From Salvelinus alpinus (Eukaryota; Chordata; Actinopteri; Salmoniformes; Salmonidae): DNA of 64,000 bases. Under the pieces are notes generated by a model. It saw nothing but the letters and a program-made list of their open reading frames with translations, did not search any database and was not told the DNA's origin. Made by a program: the position numbers and the translations under genes. Location of the stretch: positions 12,699,805-12,763,804 of the forward strand of contig NC_092120.1 in assembly GCF_045679555.1 (NCBI RefSeq), given 5' to 3'. The stretch's first letter is position 1. The number at the start of each line of letters is the position of its first letter. This document shows, piece by piece, positions 13,319 through 27,072 of this stretch.

Positions 13319-16300
13319 AAAGATAACAACCAACCCCTAAGGCTGCCCATCCTCTTGTGCCACAGGTGATATGCACGGGCCAGATTCTGACCTATAATCA
13401 GGAAAAAGACAGTATAAACAATCAGAAAAATTAAGACTTGAATTTCCCTTTTCAAACTTAAGTGCACCCTGAGTAAACTGTAGCAGTTCTATGGAGAGGT
13501 CTGGTCACATTCATGCAGTACCTAAAATGTAAGAAATGCTGATTATTTTAAATTAATCAACTTTAATCAAATGTGTACTTAACAGTTCACAAAAATACCA
13601 GAACCTCCTGACCCTCTGCTTAAAGTACTCATCAGCAATTGGCCACTTACTAACTGTAACATTTCCCTGCCAATCCACCCTCACTGTTCTGCTGTTACAA
13701 AGCCTTTGATTGGACGGCCAGCCCGTAACATGGCAGCCAAAGCCTTGACTCCTCAAAGTCAAATAATCAGCGTGAGGCTTGATCAAAACACCAGTCCAAA
13801 CTGGTTACGGCGCCAGTCTTCCCAGACCACTCCTCTCCACCCCTGCGCCCACCCCTATGGTGAGGCAGTCTTTCACAAGGACTGGCTCCATAGGAGGGTA
13901 ATGGCTTCAAACGCCGCCCCACGCCATGTCCAAATTTTTTTTTTTTTTAATTAAAACTGTTTTACTGTAAGATACAGAGAGAAGGGTTTGTCTCTTGCAT
14001 TTGCATATCTATTAGAGATTCCACACTAAATTGGGGAGGGCATGTTCAATGTTGGGGTCAGAATACGGCACAAAAGCACAAACACACACAAGTGCAAACC
14101 TACACACACAGATACACACACACACACACACAGAGTACACACATTTCTGGCACATGGCACAAGGGCCAATTAAAAGTTTTTTTGTCTGCCCAGGCCTACA
14201 ATGAGGCTCCTCCCATCTATACATGTTCTAATGACTGACAGGAGAGAGATGGACAGAGAGCGAGAAAGAAAGAGAACATTCTCCCCTTTAGTGTACACAT
14301 CTTTACCTGTAGTCTCACACTGTTGGCAGATAACACATCCTCTCCTTACTGTCAGCTAGAACAAGAATTCAAGCTTGAAAATGTATTCTATCTTATTTTG
14401 GTTCATAATCTACCAGTCACCATAAGGATTTCTAACCACCTTTATCATTTCTTACTACAGTATGCTACACAAGGACAAAGCAAGGCTCTTTGAAAGCATC
14501 CGCACTCGCAAACATGCATATTCCATACAGTACATTCACATACACCCATGCACGCAAGCACACACACACGTGCAAACCAAACAAAAGCGTGCACACATGC
14601 TGGAAATAGGAATGATACTATCTTTCCTGAAAAAGTGACTATTCACCCAGGAAGGTATTTATTCCTGCCAAGAACAAAATGCCATCAAAACAAAATACTG
14701 TTGCAGTTACAGAAATGTCCTGATCTCTACGTGTCTTTTTGTCAGAGAGTGAATTTACATGTTACAACATCATTTGAAATTATATCTGACATGGATATTG
14801 GATATACTTTGTTAAAATAATAAGACTTGATTATATAAGCATAAAGGGTTATCAGTACATCTATCGCAGTGATTCATTTGATTGTACTTATAATGCATGA
14901 AATTATTTTGAATTATACTGTTCCAGGATAAATATTTGAAATTCAACAAAATAATAATAATAATTTACTGTTTTTTTGATACTGTACACAGTATGTGAGA
15001 CAGTTGTGTGATTTATTTTTTAATTGCTAAGTTATTAGATAAAATAAATACTCATAATACTACCACCAATGATAAGTAACATTATATTCTCAACATTATA
15101 TTGAAAACAATCAAAAACATGTATTTTATGTTATTTTCAAGAAATTACATTTAACGTGTATTTCATCGTTTGCAGTGGAGAGTTGGAATTGGAAAGTTGT
15201 TGTTTTTATCAGCCCATTTTATTAACCTATATTATTAGCATTATTACTGTTATTATTATACTGTGCAAATTCCAAATAGTTTGATACGCAGTTGTGACGA
15301 TTCCTTCTGATAATGTCAATGCATTTGACCAACTTTATTTCAAGTAATAATAATAAACATTATTTAAGGAAATAAAGTAAGAAAGAATATGTTTCATATT
15401 AGGCCTACATTGCGCCAGATGCGATTACAAAGAACTCACACTGCGCCTCTGTAACGAAGCTCATCTCAGATTCAGCACCACAACAGTGGACAGCGGCCTT
15501 GTCTCTTAGTAGCCTTCAGAGCCAGGATTTCAACACCAAAATCCCCGATAAGCATATTAACTATCATACAATCAGTTTGTTAAAAATAACTGCATTTGTC
15601 TTCTTGTTTTAACAGTTTAACCTAGGCCTCCTACCCCTTGGTAAATTCAGATAGGCTTCTATGGCGCAGTAACATGCCAAGGAGAGATCCGGTTCGACTG
15701 TCTATTACTGCATCTTGCCAACCACATAATTGCCAAGGCGTATAACTCTTTCAGCCATTCATTCATTCATTCATTCAAACAAACCTAATCCCTCCTCGCC
15801 ATTGGATAAGACGTTGGTGACGTCCTTCAAATTTATGCTTAGGAATGATTGAAAATGTTTGATGAAGCAATACACAGTGCACATATTTTCTGTAGATTTA
15901 TTGTAGGTACAAAGAAAGTAGTTATAGCTTTATAATAAAGTGATCAATGTATGCCATTGAGATATGACGTGAATCGATGTAATTCAATCCAACCTGATCC
16001 GTAATGTATTGGCACAATGCTGTTGCCCAGGTCCCAATGCTTATGCACGAGGCACGAACTGAGGTCATTTCTAAATGTTCATCACATGTAATTGGCGCGG
16101 TCCATGCAATCTGTTGGCAGAGGGCCTAAGCTACTGTAGCCTACCGCTGCACACTGGAACCTTGTGGCGTCGTTATACCAACAGCGTCCACTGCTAATGA
16201 AAAATGACGAGCTTGACAAGTATGAACGCAAAGGTGTAGATAAGCAGTAAAATAACATTTCATTTCTGTATTCTCTTGTGAAATGATGATTAATACAGTA

Positions 16301-16460
16301 TTAATATCCAAAGGCTTAGTCAATTTGTAATATTTTAACTATTGAATCGAATTGACTAAGTTTTCAATGGGTACTTGCACTGCACTCTTATGCACAAATA
16401 ATATCATATAGGCTAATCTAATTACAAAAGTTTGGTGCTATCGAGTATACTTGGGACATC
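13319..16460. other. Mostly AT-rich non-coding stretch
   Basis: 13540-13800 is non-repetitive and may be conserved. 14080-14135 has a short CA-rich run. 14780-15390 is strongly AT-rich with ATAATAATAAT runs. (ATTC)n occurs near 15757. No exon or RNA gene recognised. Confidence 0.4.
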
Positions 16461-16550
16461 CCTACCCTAACCCTAACATTAACATTAACATTAACCATAA
16501 CCATAGCCATACCCCATTACCTAACCCTAACCTTAACCTTTACCTTAACC
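16461..16550. repeat. Degenerate telomere-like tract
   Basis: Contains CCTACCCTAACCCTAAC followed by variants ATTAAC, CATAAC, then CCTAACCCTAACCTTAACC. These are degenerate forms of the vertebrate telomere hexamer CCCTAA. It is an internal tract inside unique sequence, so not a chromosome end. Confidence 0.75.
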
Positions 16551-18479
16551 ATTTTACATTTCGACTTCAACGAGGTATGGACGTTCCAAGGATCCCAGAT
16601 AGCACGCAACAACTACAAAAAGTTACGATTTTAGCAAAACACGTCCCACAATGCATACCAATGTCCATTTGGAATTTGTGCAAGTGATTTAACTGAGTTA
16701 AAGTGATCAATGTCTAAGCCATACCTGCCCAGTTATTAAGACTGTAAGAGTGTGTGGTGTATTTATATTACCTATGCCACCTGCTCTGTTGCGCCTATAT
16801 GTCTCTCCATTGAAACCTGAAAAAAACAAAAACAAGAAACGCTTATTTTCCAACCCATCTGCAGTCGTATGGTAACTGTCCGGTTAAAGTCAACAATTAC
16901 AACAACCCAGTTTCGTTTGAACTGAGTATATTACTTTTTTAATTGTCCCTACAGACAGGTACGAGGCCTCAAGCCTGCATCTAGATATGACGTTGAGGCG
17001 ACATAAAACCACTACATGGTTCAAGATAGTAGGCTAAAATTCACGAGAGCGTTGTTATGTAATCTACCTGTATAAAGGCACCTGAGCTAGATAGGACCCG
17101 AGTCTAGGACACACCTCAGATGACATCTCCAAAAGCTCTTTAAAAGACATATAGGCAATAGGCAGATCGATTTTTAGAAAAGGCCTTCAACAATACTCGT
17201 CAAAAACCGAGTCAGACCTACATTACGCACAACCCACAATCCAGCTAGGTGCTTGGAAGAGATGTGCACATTAAAATATTTGCAATTTAATAAAGAAAAC
17301 ACGCACGTTTATGGATAGAATGTCACCAGATGTAGCACGAACTATAAAACCAAACAAAACAACAACCTGGCTGTGCAAAACCAATTCGCTTTTTGATCTT
17401 AGGCCGCAAAATGCTAAGCGTTACATTTCATATAATTCTGCAGTCTCTTTATTTACACATCATACCATGGCCTATGACAATAAATGTGTACGCAATGTGC
17501 TATTGCGCATTATTAACGTATATATTAGCGTCCTGTACAGGCATACCAATGTCACATATATAGTACTACTTCACAAAGCATAATGGAAATGCATATCCAT
17601 GGTCTATGCTCCCGTAACGCTCACACGTGTGCTACAGAAGGCCGAGTATTCGACGTGCACGTGCGGATTTGATGGCCTTGTGATTCTCCATCCACCCGCT
17701 ATAGGTGTGAGCAGTAGTACTTTATACCATTGCTATTAAGCGTTTTCATAATCTGGACTCGAATCTCAATTGATCAACTGATCAAGGGCTTGCCTACATT
17801 TTGAATAGGCGACTTTTCCTTAAAACTATAGAAGTTGAATAATAGGCTACATTATTGTAGAAAACATTATGTGGCAAATTACAAAGGCGGATGACATGTA
17901 GACAATTTTCTTGTGATGTTTTATAAGTACATCTGGCTACATGAATTATTTATGTAGAAATGGTATGGTATGTAAAATGACATATGCGTTATATTACCTC
18001 TGTGGGTCTGCGTCTGTCTGTGTGATGCATGTGGAACCTTGCAGTGTGAGGGGCATGGTTAGTCTACTCCATGGTGCGTAATGGAGGTCGTTATCAAGCC
18101 CCCTAGCCTAAGATTGACCATATCCCATCTTTCTTTGTTTGTGCAAAACTATTAAACTATAATAGGTGAAGTGTTGAGTGTAATGAAGGAGAGAGCTGTG
18201 TCGTATCTAAAACATTGTGAGCCTGACCTTCTAGTCATTAAATTCAAGAGAGCCCAAATCCAAAATAATGGATATGTCGAAATGGTTGTTTCCATATGCT
18301 ACAAACATAATTTCAGCCTACAAAATTAAACCAAAGCTGTAATGGATAGGCTAGTTGTTTTTTTGTCTTGTAGGCTATCTAATGTCCGGACACCGTGCAA
18401 TATACATTTTCATACACAATCTTCAAATGAGCATAACCATTTGAATTGATAGCCTATTCGAATGATACAGGAAAACCCG
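16551..18479. other. Unassigned non-coding stretch
   Basis: No repeat family, exon or RNA gene recognised. It would lie in the first intron of the gene proposed for the CpG-rich block to its right, if that gene is real and reads leftwards. Confidence 0.4.
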
Positions 18480-19080
18480 TGCCAAAGACGCCTTTATCGC
18501 GGCCGATATTGCACGAGTAGCATACAGTGAGTGCCAAACCCACCAGGATAAAACGATGCGCTAGCGTGTTCTTTTATTTGTTCTGTTTTATGCTACACAT
18601 GCATGCAAAATTACGACTGCGTTGTCCGCATCCGCTTCAATAGCACGCAACAGAACATACATTTTGTAATCATATATGCCATACTCACCCCGGTGTCTGC
18701 CAGCCACGGTTACAAACGCTCTCCACAACAATCAACCAAGCGAGTCCAGAGATGTAGAACAACTGAGCGCTTGTAGGTTGGCTCGCGCCTGGTCTTGAGC
18801 TTCATGGCTGCAGCTCGCTGTGACGTCGCGCTGGCCCCATCCATTCATCTTTTCGCGGCTGGGTCCCCCTTGTTTATAATCGAGATTATTTCCCATAGAA
18901 ATGGTGTTCGCCTCCCCCCGCGGAGAGCGAAGTGAACCGTTCGCTGTGCCTCGCGCTCGCCATTCCTCTTGTACAATGCATATGAATTTAAACATGCCTG
19001 CCAAAAAACATATAGCATCGCCAAGACCCTCCCCTTATGACACGACAGTAGGGGCCTCTCTGACACGATGCAGCTCTATT
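18480..19080 (-). promoter_or_regulatory. CpG-rich block, candidate minus-strand promoter and first exon
   Basis: CpG is strikingly frequent here compared with its surroundings (for example the stretches around 18780-18850 and 18915-18960). On the minus strand, the sequence ending CCGGG at 18689 is followed by a strong splice donor, GTGAGTATGG (18688 downwards). A CRE-type TGACGTC sits at 18821-18827 and a TATA-like TTATAAAC on the minus strand near 18874-18881. This fits a first exon, probably untranslated, of a gene read leftwards. A minus-strand ATG near 18805 opens only a short frame that stops before the donor, so it would be an upstream ORF. The gene's coding exons were not identified. 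Confidence 0.45.
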
Positions 19081-21429
19081 GTGTCCACTCCCCTCTGAAA
19101 TTAAGAAAACGGGCTGCGATATGAATATATTCAACATCTCTCCCAACCATGGTTTTGTATAACGGTAAATGTTATCGCCCTCAAGAGTGCACGTGTCCAA
19201 GATATTCGTCTCATATAGGCTAAACTACTACAATCCTTTATGTCTGTTCATAGCGTCCATTATCTTGTGATTTCATGCCAATGGTACGAGGTTGAGGTTA
19301 TATGAATCAGTGATATGGGCTTCAATAATCCACTTGGGATACATTTCTAATATTGAGTGAAATAACTCTAAAGTCTAAAAAGTTTGTCATGGCTGGTTGG
19401 AGTGAGTTTTCGAACCTGGCTCCTGTGGGATTATATGAATTCCATGTAATCTTGTCTTAGTTACCAATATTCGTTTGACATGAAGGCCCCTGCGACTATG
19501 GACTAACTCCTGCGCCTGAAACAAGTGCGCGCATTCCCCATTCCCTTTGTCTGTCTCTTTGATACAGAAGACTCGTGGAATGTGACCACTGGATCGCCAG
19601 GGTGAGACCGTGCAAATCAGCTTTTACCGTCAGCACCGAGTCCAGACCAGCAGACAAGAGCCAAGAAAGGGGTCTAGGTCGGTTGATTATCATAATAATC
19701 AGATCGTGGGGAGGAAAATGTCCTTTGAATAAATTACTTCTTCAATAGGAGGCGCGACTGCCAAAGAGACAACTTTGTCAGCCACAGTTGATGTTGGTTT
19801 CTCTCTATCAGTGTTTAGGGGTCCCCATTTCTTTCTCTCCAAATTTTGGACGCTTTCCTAGAGATCAAACTATAAATACGGCTACTGCTTCTTTCCCGGG
19901 CTTAGCTTGGTAAGCTTGTTTTCTTCTCTCCAGCACACAACGATGCACAGGTTACCAAGGGCAAGCCTAAAACCGTCCTTTGGTAGCGGCTAATGGGCTA
20001 TGGGTTGGGACAATGGCTTCGTTTCCCCCCAGCGACCGCATGATGGGAACCCGGGGACCGTGGTGGACAAGAGATTGTTCAGAAATGTATGATGGCAATT
20101 TGCACGTCTCAAATTCATTATCACTCGTCAGGCAACTCTAGCATGTCTCCCAACCCCCTCCTGGCAGTACAGCCTCACTGGTTGCACACTTTAGCCTTAA
20201 ACCACAAAAAATGGACACTCTTCTTATAGGTGCCTATTAGTCGTAGCATATTTTAGGCTAACATTTGAGAGAAATTCACCGTGCTTAATTATCTTTAATT
20301 ACGCATAAATCGAATATGTCTTGTAGTGCTCATTCTGTGATGTGTCTACTGACGGGTTTAATCTCTTGAACAGCTTCCTGTGAACAACTAGCCCATCAGT
20401 TTAGGAAACACCCATTTTTTTGGCTGGTAAATGTTTGGTAAATACATAATGTAATCATTCGTGGACTTTACGCATTGGTTAACAAAATGGAATATGATTG
20501 CCAAGGGAGGATTTTGATAATGAACTTATTTTGTGTGACACCACACCTGACTTCACCATTAGGTAAAGGACAACACACTTGTTATATCATCCAGATTCCG
20601 TGCATCCATAGACTATGATATCCTTCTTCATTTGCTTCTGGTAATAGATTGAGATTAAGATTCAGAACATCTTTATTGTCCAATTAGACATATTGCAACA
20701 AAAACCCAAACATACAAGGAAAACACACATAGGCCTACATAAAAATATAAACCATGAAAACGTGAACTCTCTCTTGCAGAACATGTGTGTGTGTATATGT
20801 GTGCGTAATGACAACCCGCCTGAGATCCATCTTTGCTCTTGCTTCTAGTGAAGCAATAGCCTCATAGTCACGGATGTCTGAGCATGGAAACGTGTTGATT
20901 CAGACTCCCAATGCGATTATAGGCACTTTAAAAATGCTAAGACAATGTTTGATTTTGTATTGGTTTGAAAGTAAATTACAGAGCCAAAGTCTTTTTCACG
21001 AATAGCTCCGTACCTATACAGCGAGGCGTCATAGAGCCACATTGCAAAGGTAAGACGTGGCACAACGTTTATAAGAGCCCCGTAAATTATAACTGCACGG
21101 CGAGAAATTAAAAAGGAGATGAAGAAACAAAATTGAACAAACACCGACCATTTGCCTCATGGTTTTGTGGCCTTATTTCCCCAAATAACATATTTTTGTT
21201 ATTCACACTTCAAGGCACATTAAAGTATAGCCTGTAGGCTACGAGCCCAAATCAGCAGAGGTGTGTATCCGGCAATAGCAAGGTTTGCCAGTGCAAGAGC
21301 TTTGGGTCAAAGGCACAGGTCACTCCCAATCTCTTAAGGGCGTGTACGCTATTTTTTAATTGAAATATGTGGCAATTATAGACTACAAGTGCAATGCAAC
21401 TTCGATCATATTTATGCATGCATGCATGC

Positions 21430-21462
<33 letters not shown>

Positions 21463-22325
21463 TGCACCTGTGAGAGAAAGAGAGCGCGAAAGAGCGAGAG
21501 AGATACAGACATGGGGTGTGGAAATTGAAAAACCACCTCAATTGTTTTTAAACTTTGCCCATAATACGTCCACTCATATTTATCAATTATATTTAATCGT
21601 ATCACATTTCCCCGATAAACAATCATATTTGTGTGTCAGGGCTTGAAATTATGCGCTTTGCAATATATTTCCCTAGTCCAACCTAGCTCTCTAGTTTTCT
21701 CACCACTGCTAATAAATTGCCACCCTTTTCTTGGCAAGCTAGAATCTGAGACGTGCTTAGCAACTCAAAGCTCAACGATCTTTTGTCCCCCTAAATCTGG
21801 ACATATTGTCAAGACTCCATGGGAGTCCATTGCGCGCACACACCCTCCTCGCGCCACACGAGACAATCCCTTCCCCCTATATCATTCATCAACAGAGAGG
21901 AAGTTTTCACGTCAGGTATTTTATATACGGAGAAACAAGGCGATATATTATCGCCTACACATTTCTGTAACACGGACATCAAATATGTCTATTGCAAATA
22001 GGCTACAAATGATACCTACATATATTCTTACCTTTACGTTTGCCATAGGGCTGCACCTGTTCGCTTGCACTTTTTGATATACAATGTTAAAAATAATCAA
22101 CATTGAATCTGCTCTGGAATTGTGTGAATAGCATTACGTTGAGAGAATTGCAACCGAGCGTTTCAGTAGTAGCGTACATGCCTCATGCAGATAAAAATAC
22201 AAACTTGCAGGTCTACTTACAATTACATTTAGTAGGCCTACATTATTTGGTATTATGTGTAGGAATGTCTTATGAATAACAAAGTAATCCAGGTCTGTTT
22301 ATTGAAAAATGTTTCCTGTAAACCA
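19081..22325. other. Non-coding stretch with a short (GT)15
   Basis: A (GT)15 array lies at 21432-21461 next to CATGCATGCATGCG. A piece at 20650-20740 (TTCAGAACATCTTTATTGTC) resembles a retroelement 3' end but could not be assigned. Open frames at 21252-21626 and 21631-22077 match no family and lack splice support. Confidence 0.4.
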
Positions 22326-22480
22326 TGCAGGAACAAAAATGGCGTGTTGAAAAATCTCACACGCAAGAGTCATTACGCCTGCAATTAAAAATTCATTTGC
22401 ATATGCTAATCAGTACAAAATTAATTTTGACGCTCAATTGGAGAAGAGAAGGAGGCCCTTCGCGTGGATCAAAAGCAAAA
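22326..22480. promoter_or_regulatory. Candidate conserved non-coding element
   Basis: Dense AT-rich transcription-factor motifs: octamer ATTTGCAT (22395-22402), TATGCTAATC, several TAATT/AATTA homeodomain cores and CTCAATTGG. The stretch is non-repetitive and has no coding frame. Ultraconserved enhancers near developmental regulators look like this, but conservation was not tested. Confidence 0.35.
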
Positions 22481-25400
22481 ACATAATATATGTTTGGTGC
22501 AATCGGTAAAGATGAGGTTTAGAAAGCATTAAGAATGAAAAATGCCAATACATTTTACAGTAAGATTTTCACTTCACTGCAGGTCTACTTATCATTGCAC
22601 TTCAATGCACATTTGCACACAAGAAAAAATGCAGTCCAGGCCTATATTTCTGATGTCAGTGTGTGTTTAGTGTCTGTGTGTGTTCAAATTCCCGAAAATG
22701 ATTTCCTTGTCTTAGATAGAACAGCCTAATGCATGTATATGGTCAAATTGCAATGGTGCATAAGTTTAGTTCATGATTCATATCTTAATTAAACAATGTT
22801 TATGGGCCATATACGTTATAGCCTATTAAAAATCACAATGCATGTATTGCGGTTTTACAGGAGTGAGAGCGCTTTATTTCACTCCAAGTGAGCAGGAAAC
22901 AACCTCTCCCAGATGCACTTCTGACGTTGCAAAACTTGAGGGGCAGAATGCTTATATAGGCCTTACACAAACCCTGTTCGGTATTCATGGAAGTCCAATG
23001 GTCCCGTTTATTTTGTAAAGAGACAGATTGGTGGGACAACACAAAACGCAGGGTACATCATGATTGAAGAAATAATTGATAAGTAAGTAAATACTGCACC
23101 AAATAACGTAACAAAATGTATTTGCTTTGCACTGGTGCAGACGCTCAGTAAATCTGTCCCTCCGAGTCAAAAATCTGTTTCCCCAATGCATTAGACATAT
23201 TTCAAAAGAAGGCTCTGCTTTGAGATAGTCTCTCACTGACCAAAAGTTGTTTTTCCGGTGGATCATGTTAGCTCGCAGGTCGGTGGCCGCTGGTTTCTCC
23301 TCCCGATAGCAGGACTCTCGAAATGATGAAGAGTGCGTAGGCCCTAATGCCAAATTAATTGCTTAATTAATGCGTTCATAAATATGAATACAAAGAGGCC
23401 CCAATTTGCTGACATGCGTGTAGGAGCTTTACGTAGCTACACGATGTCATCATGGGGAACACAATGTGCTTCAGAATGACAACGTTACAAAGGCTGGTAG
23501 CCTATAGATGCCACTCTCGTAATGGTATAATAATGTGGCTGAAAAATCTGGATTTACTTCCTCACCACAAATATAAGGGTGTAGGCCTAGTCCATAGTTG
23601 CTAAGCTCCTTCATATTAGGTATTGCTCATAATGTCGAATAAAATAGAATACAATACAGATCTTATATTGTAGGCTGGAGGTTTATATTTAATATTCGTT
23701 TCTACAATGTTGTGTTCTAAAAAAAAATGTGCCACTTGCTTGCCTGTAGCCTGAATTATTATAGAATAGTGGGAGTCTTTTTTTGAGTATTTTAGGGAGA
23801 CGTTTGTGTCCATGGCAAATCAATGGAAAACATATTTTGAAACTGCTCTACAATTTTCGAAACAATAGGCCTAACAAGCATTTAAGGCTGTGAGTAATTA
23901 CACTTGTATTATATTTTACAAAGTAAAAATCTTTAAGGTCTTGTGAAGGGGGCGATCCAAGCTTTCTAACGTTCCAATCTTGAATTGCATGAGCTTTGCT
24001 AAATCCAAATACCCCTCGTTCAGTTGAAATACTAATCAACGAAATTATTTTGACAATAACTAATACAGAAACACAATATAATATGTATGTATGCATATTA
24101 TGTACCCACAGTTCAAGAAAATAAACACAGGCAATTGAGGCGACTTTAATACCAATGTAACTTGATTAATTTGTATAGGCCTACAAGCCAGTGTACTGTA
24201 AACTGTATGCATTTCAATTGTCGAATTCCTGCACTATTCTGGATATGTGCCGATGTGTGTACAATATTTTGATTGATCAGATGAATTTGCTGTACAGGCA
24301 TTTGGCACAATTATAACCTCTTTATCGTATGCGTTCGGGATTAACAATCATTTTAAACGACAAACTTGTGAAAAGAAGAAATCACAGGCCATGTTTCTGA
24401 GGAGGAATATCAACAGGTGCCAACACTTACAATGAGAAAGAACTACGAATATTTAAATCGTATGATCTCTAGCGTGTCATACCCGTTGCCATTTATTTTA
24501 CTGGAGAAGTTGACGTTATACAGTCTATATGAAAAATGCCAAAACATTTAATGCATTTCTCTAGGCCCGTTCTGTCGGTTTTGTCCTACTCTGTCCTCAT
24601 TAGGACTTGATACCAAATGCTTTATTGTAGAGTAGAAATGTATGATGGGCTGTATATTGAACACACATTGCCATCTTCTTACATCATTTTCTTGGCCGAG
24701 AATTTACTTGGAGTAAATCCAATACGTGAAGCACTAATTGGGTTTGGGGATTAGGGTTCAGGCTACCCTTTGCGTTCTGACGGTGTCAGTGGTAAAAGAC
24801 TGCTCGATTTAAACTTTCTCAGCACCGAGCACTCCTATACCATACCTGACAGGAAGGCTTTGTAGCAATTATTTCTCTCGGCCTCCCTTCCCCATTCATA
24901 ACCTTAAGAAAGAATCGAATGAAAAAAATAGGATTTGCAATAACACGACCACGCCCATCATGAAACGATATGTTTTTTTTGTGCAGGGGGCACAATGGTG
25001 AAAATCGGTCTTTTGATCACTGTTCACCTCTGCGATTGAGTTGTCAGCATGGTTGTATGCCTACAGTATTAAAGAGCAGGAGGTCGATGTGTTCATAAGA
25101 ATGCACTGGGCTGCACGAAACCGAGCTTATTAGTATTAAGGTGACGCGCGAGCGTGAAGATGGGACCATTTTCATCATTGGACCTCTGAGCTCGTGGGTT
25201 TTTTGAGTGCTTATTGAATGTAGACAACATTAGAGATATTTTCCTAGCATTTTCCTAGCACCAACCCCCTCCTATCCTTTGGATTTGGCCTCATTTAAAA
25301 GACGTTAGGCCTATGTGCTTGCACCAGTTGCTCTGGTTTAGTTTAAGTGCGGGTAGCCCTAAGTGATGGGGGTGGAGATTCACTTTGATTATGATATTAA

Positions 25401-25490
25401 TCTGGGAATCATGTGTGAGAATCAATGGGAGTTAAACAGTTCAGATTTAACTGAACTAATGATGGAATTCAATGGGATTATGGGCTCTCA
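22481..25490. other. Unassigned non-coding stretch
   Basis: Mostly AT-rich, apparently single copy. 23350-23450 (ATAAATATGAATACAAAGAG and following bases) has the texture of conserved non-coding DNA. Open frames here have no family resemblance. Confidence 0.4.
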
Positions 25491-25687
25491 GGCTCCCGAG
25501 TGGCGCAGCGGCCTAAGGCACTGCATCTCAGCGCAAGAGGCGTCTATAGTACCTGGTTCGAATCCAGAACGTATCACATCCGGCCATGATTGGGAGTCCC
25601 ATTGGTCGGCGCACAATTGGCCCAGCGTCGTCGGGGTTTGAATAAGAATTTGTTCTTAACTTACTTGCCTGGTTAAATATAAAAAAT
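25491..25687 (+). mobile_element. tRNA-derived SINE
   Basis: RNA polymerase III promoter boxes are clear: A box TGGCGCAGCGG (25501-25511) and perfect B box GGTTCGAATCC (25555-25565). The body includes GGCGCACAATTGGCCCAGCG, a sequence shared by salmonid SINEs, and the 3' tail AAGAATTTGTTCTTAACTTA followed by TTGCCTGGTTAAAT matches the 3' end of the L2-type LINE at 31601-34478. About 12 bases appear to be missing from the middle compared with the family as I remember it. Non-autonomous; relies on LINE reverse transcriptase. The same tRNA-like boxes should not be read as a functional tRNA gene. Confidence 0.9.
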
Positions 25688-27072
25688 ATGGGTTAATTAT
25701 AGTCTCAACTAGGACTGCTTTTGGACGAATTGGACTGATTAGATCTCAATGGACAAAAGGTTTTAACCAAACAAGTAGACTTTATCGCCTGTATGTTCAA
25801 ATGGATAGGATATCAACTTCCTAACTTGTATTAAATCCATGCGGTGCCTTGTGAGATCAGAGCAAAAATGCAAGGCTGTATTTTCATAATTTTAATCGGC
25901 GGAGAGCATCCCAACTTGCTTTATTTTGTCGATGCTATATTATTAATTCAATGTCTCGTCTATTGAGAAAACAAACCGTTTAATATTGACAATACACAAC
26001 GTCCAGCTGCATTATCTTCCTGGATAAAAGTAAATGGAATTATATTTGACTGTTTGTCCCTTCTTTGCAGGAATTAAACGTCCCCTCCTGCGTTCAACAA
26101 ATAGGCATATTCTTGGAGAAGAGGTAAGATTGTTTAGTACGATATACCTGACTGAGTGCGCCACCGCACCTGTATAGCCGTCAGTCAGGAGGCACTGTCC
26201 ACTCCATGCATGGTCCTGAAGTTACGCGTCACTCAAACTTCAGCCATAGAACACAGTGTTGGTATTTTTTATGTAAACTTATTATTTTCCCCGATCTAAA
26301 TATAATTGGTGGAATATATAGAGTAGTGGCAATTATTAGTATCACATTTAAGTAAATGGATGCTGAGGCCATAGCCTTTTTTATTACTGAACCCACATCA
26401 CACATGACGGTCTGCACCCCTTTAAAAAACATGTCACATGTTCTCAATTATTGTTTTGTAACTAGAATTGGTCTAATATTTTTGGCATTACTTAAAGGCA
26501 AACCAAAGTTCCAATTAGGTTATACATATGTGAAGCCTATTATATATTTTAAAAATGAGTTAATGCTCTTTTTGAATCAAGTATCATGTGTGATAACCAG
26601 GGCACTTAATTGTTTTATTCAAAATAGAAGGCTCTATTCCAAATGGAATAGAGGAATTTCAACAGGGAAAACCTACAAATATTGTATGCACCATGTATAA
26701 TTAATATAGTCTAAAGCAACATTGATAACGTGTATTCGTCTCTCCATTCGGCATAATGATATTTTACTTCTTACTTACTTACATACTTACTTATCAGGAT
26801 CAGATATATAGTCAACTAAAAGTAGGCGATCTCCAGCAATGGCCATTGATCATAGGTTACTTACTTTATGAGTATGAGAAGAAAATCGCATGCTGGCCAT
26901 ACACGTTAATGTCCTTTAAAACTCTTCCATATAGATAGACAAATAATGAAAGATAACCCCCAACATTGTAAAACGGAAACCTCAACGATCATTTAAAGGA
27001 AACATGAATGTAAACTATAGGCCTATATAGGGCTATACATCATTCTGGGATTGGCATTTACCTGCATATTTT
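25688..27072. other. Unassigned non-coding stretch
   Basis: AT-rich. The open frame at 26356-26700 has no recognisable motif. No repeat family recognised. Confidence 0.4.

Noticed and set aside
16461-16550. Chromosome end
   Set aside because: The tract is short, degenerate and followed by tens of kilobases of unique sequence.
18732-19066. Protein-coding first exon in the CpG-rich block
   Set aside because: The minus-strand frames stop without joining the donor at 18689 in a convincing way; an untranslated exon fits better.
21252-22077. Two open frames of 124 and 148 codons as genes
   Set aside because: No motif or splice support; the first partly reads the GT array, and codon content is unlike coding sequence.
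25491-25570. tRNA gene
   Set aside because: A and B boxes are good, but the body and LINE-like tail show a SINE, and the clover-leaf arms do not close convincingly.
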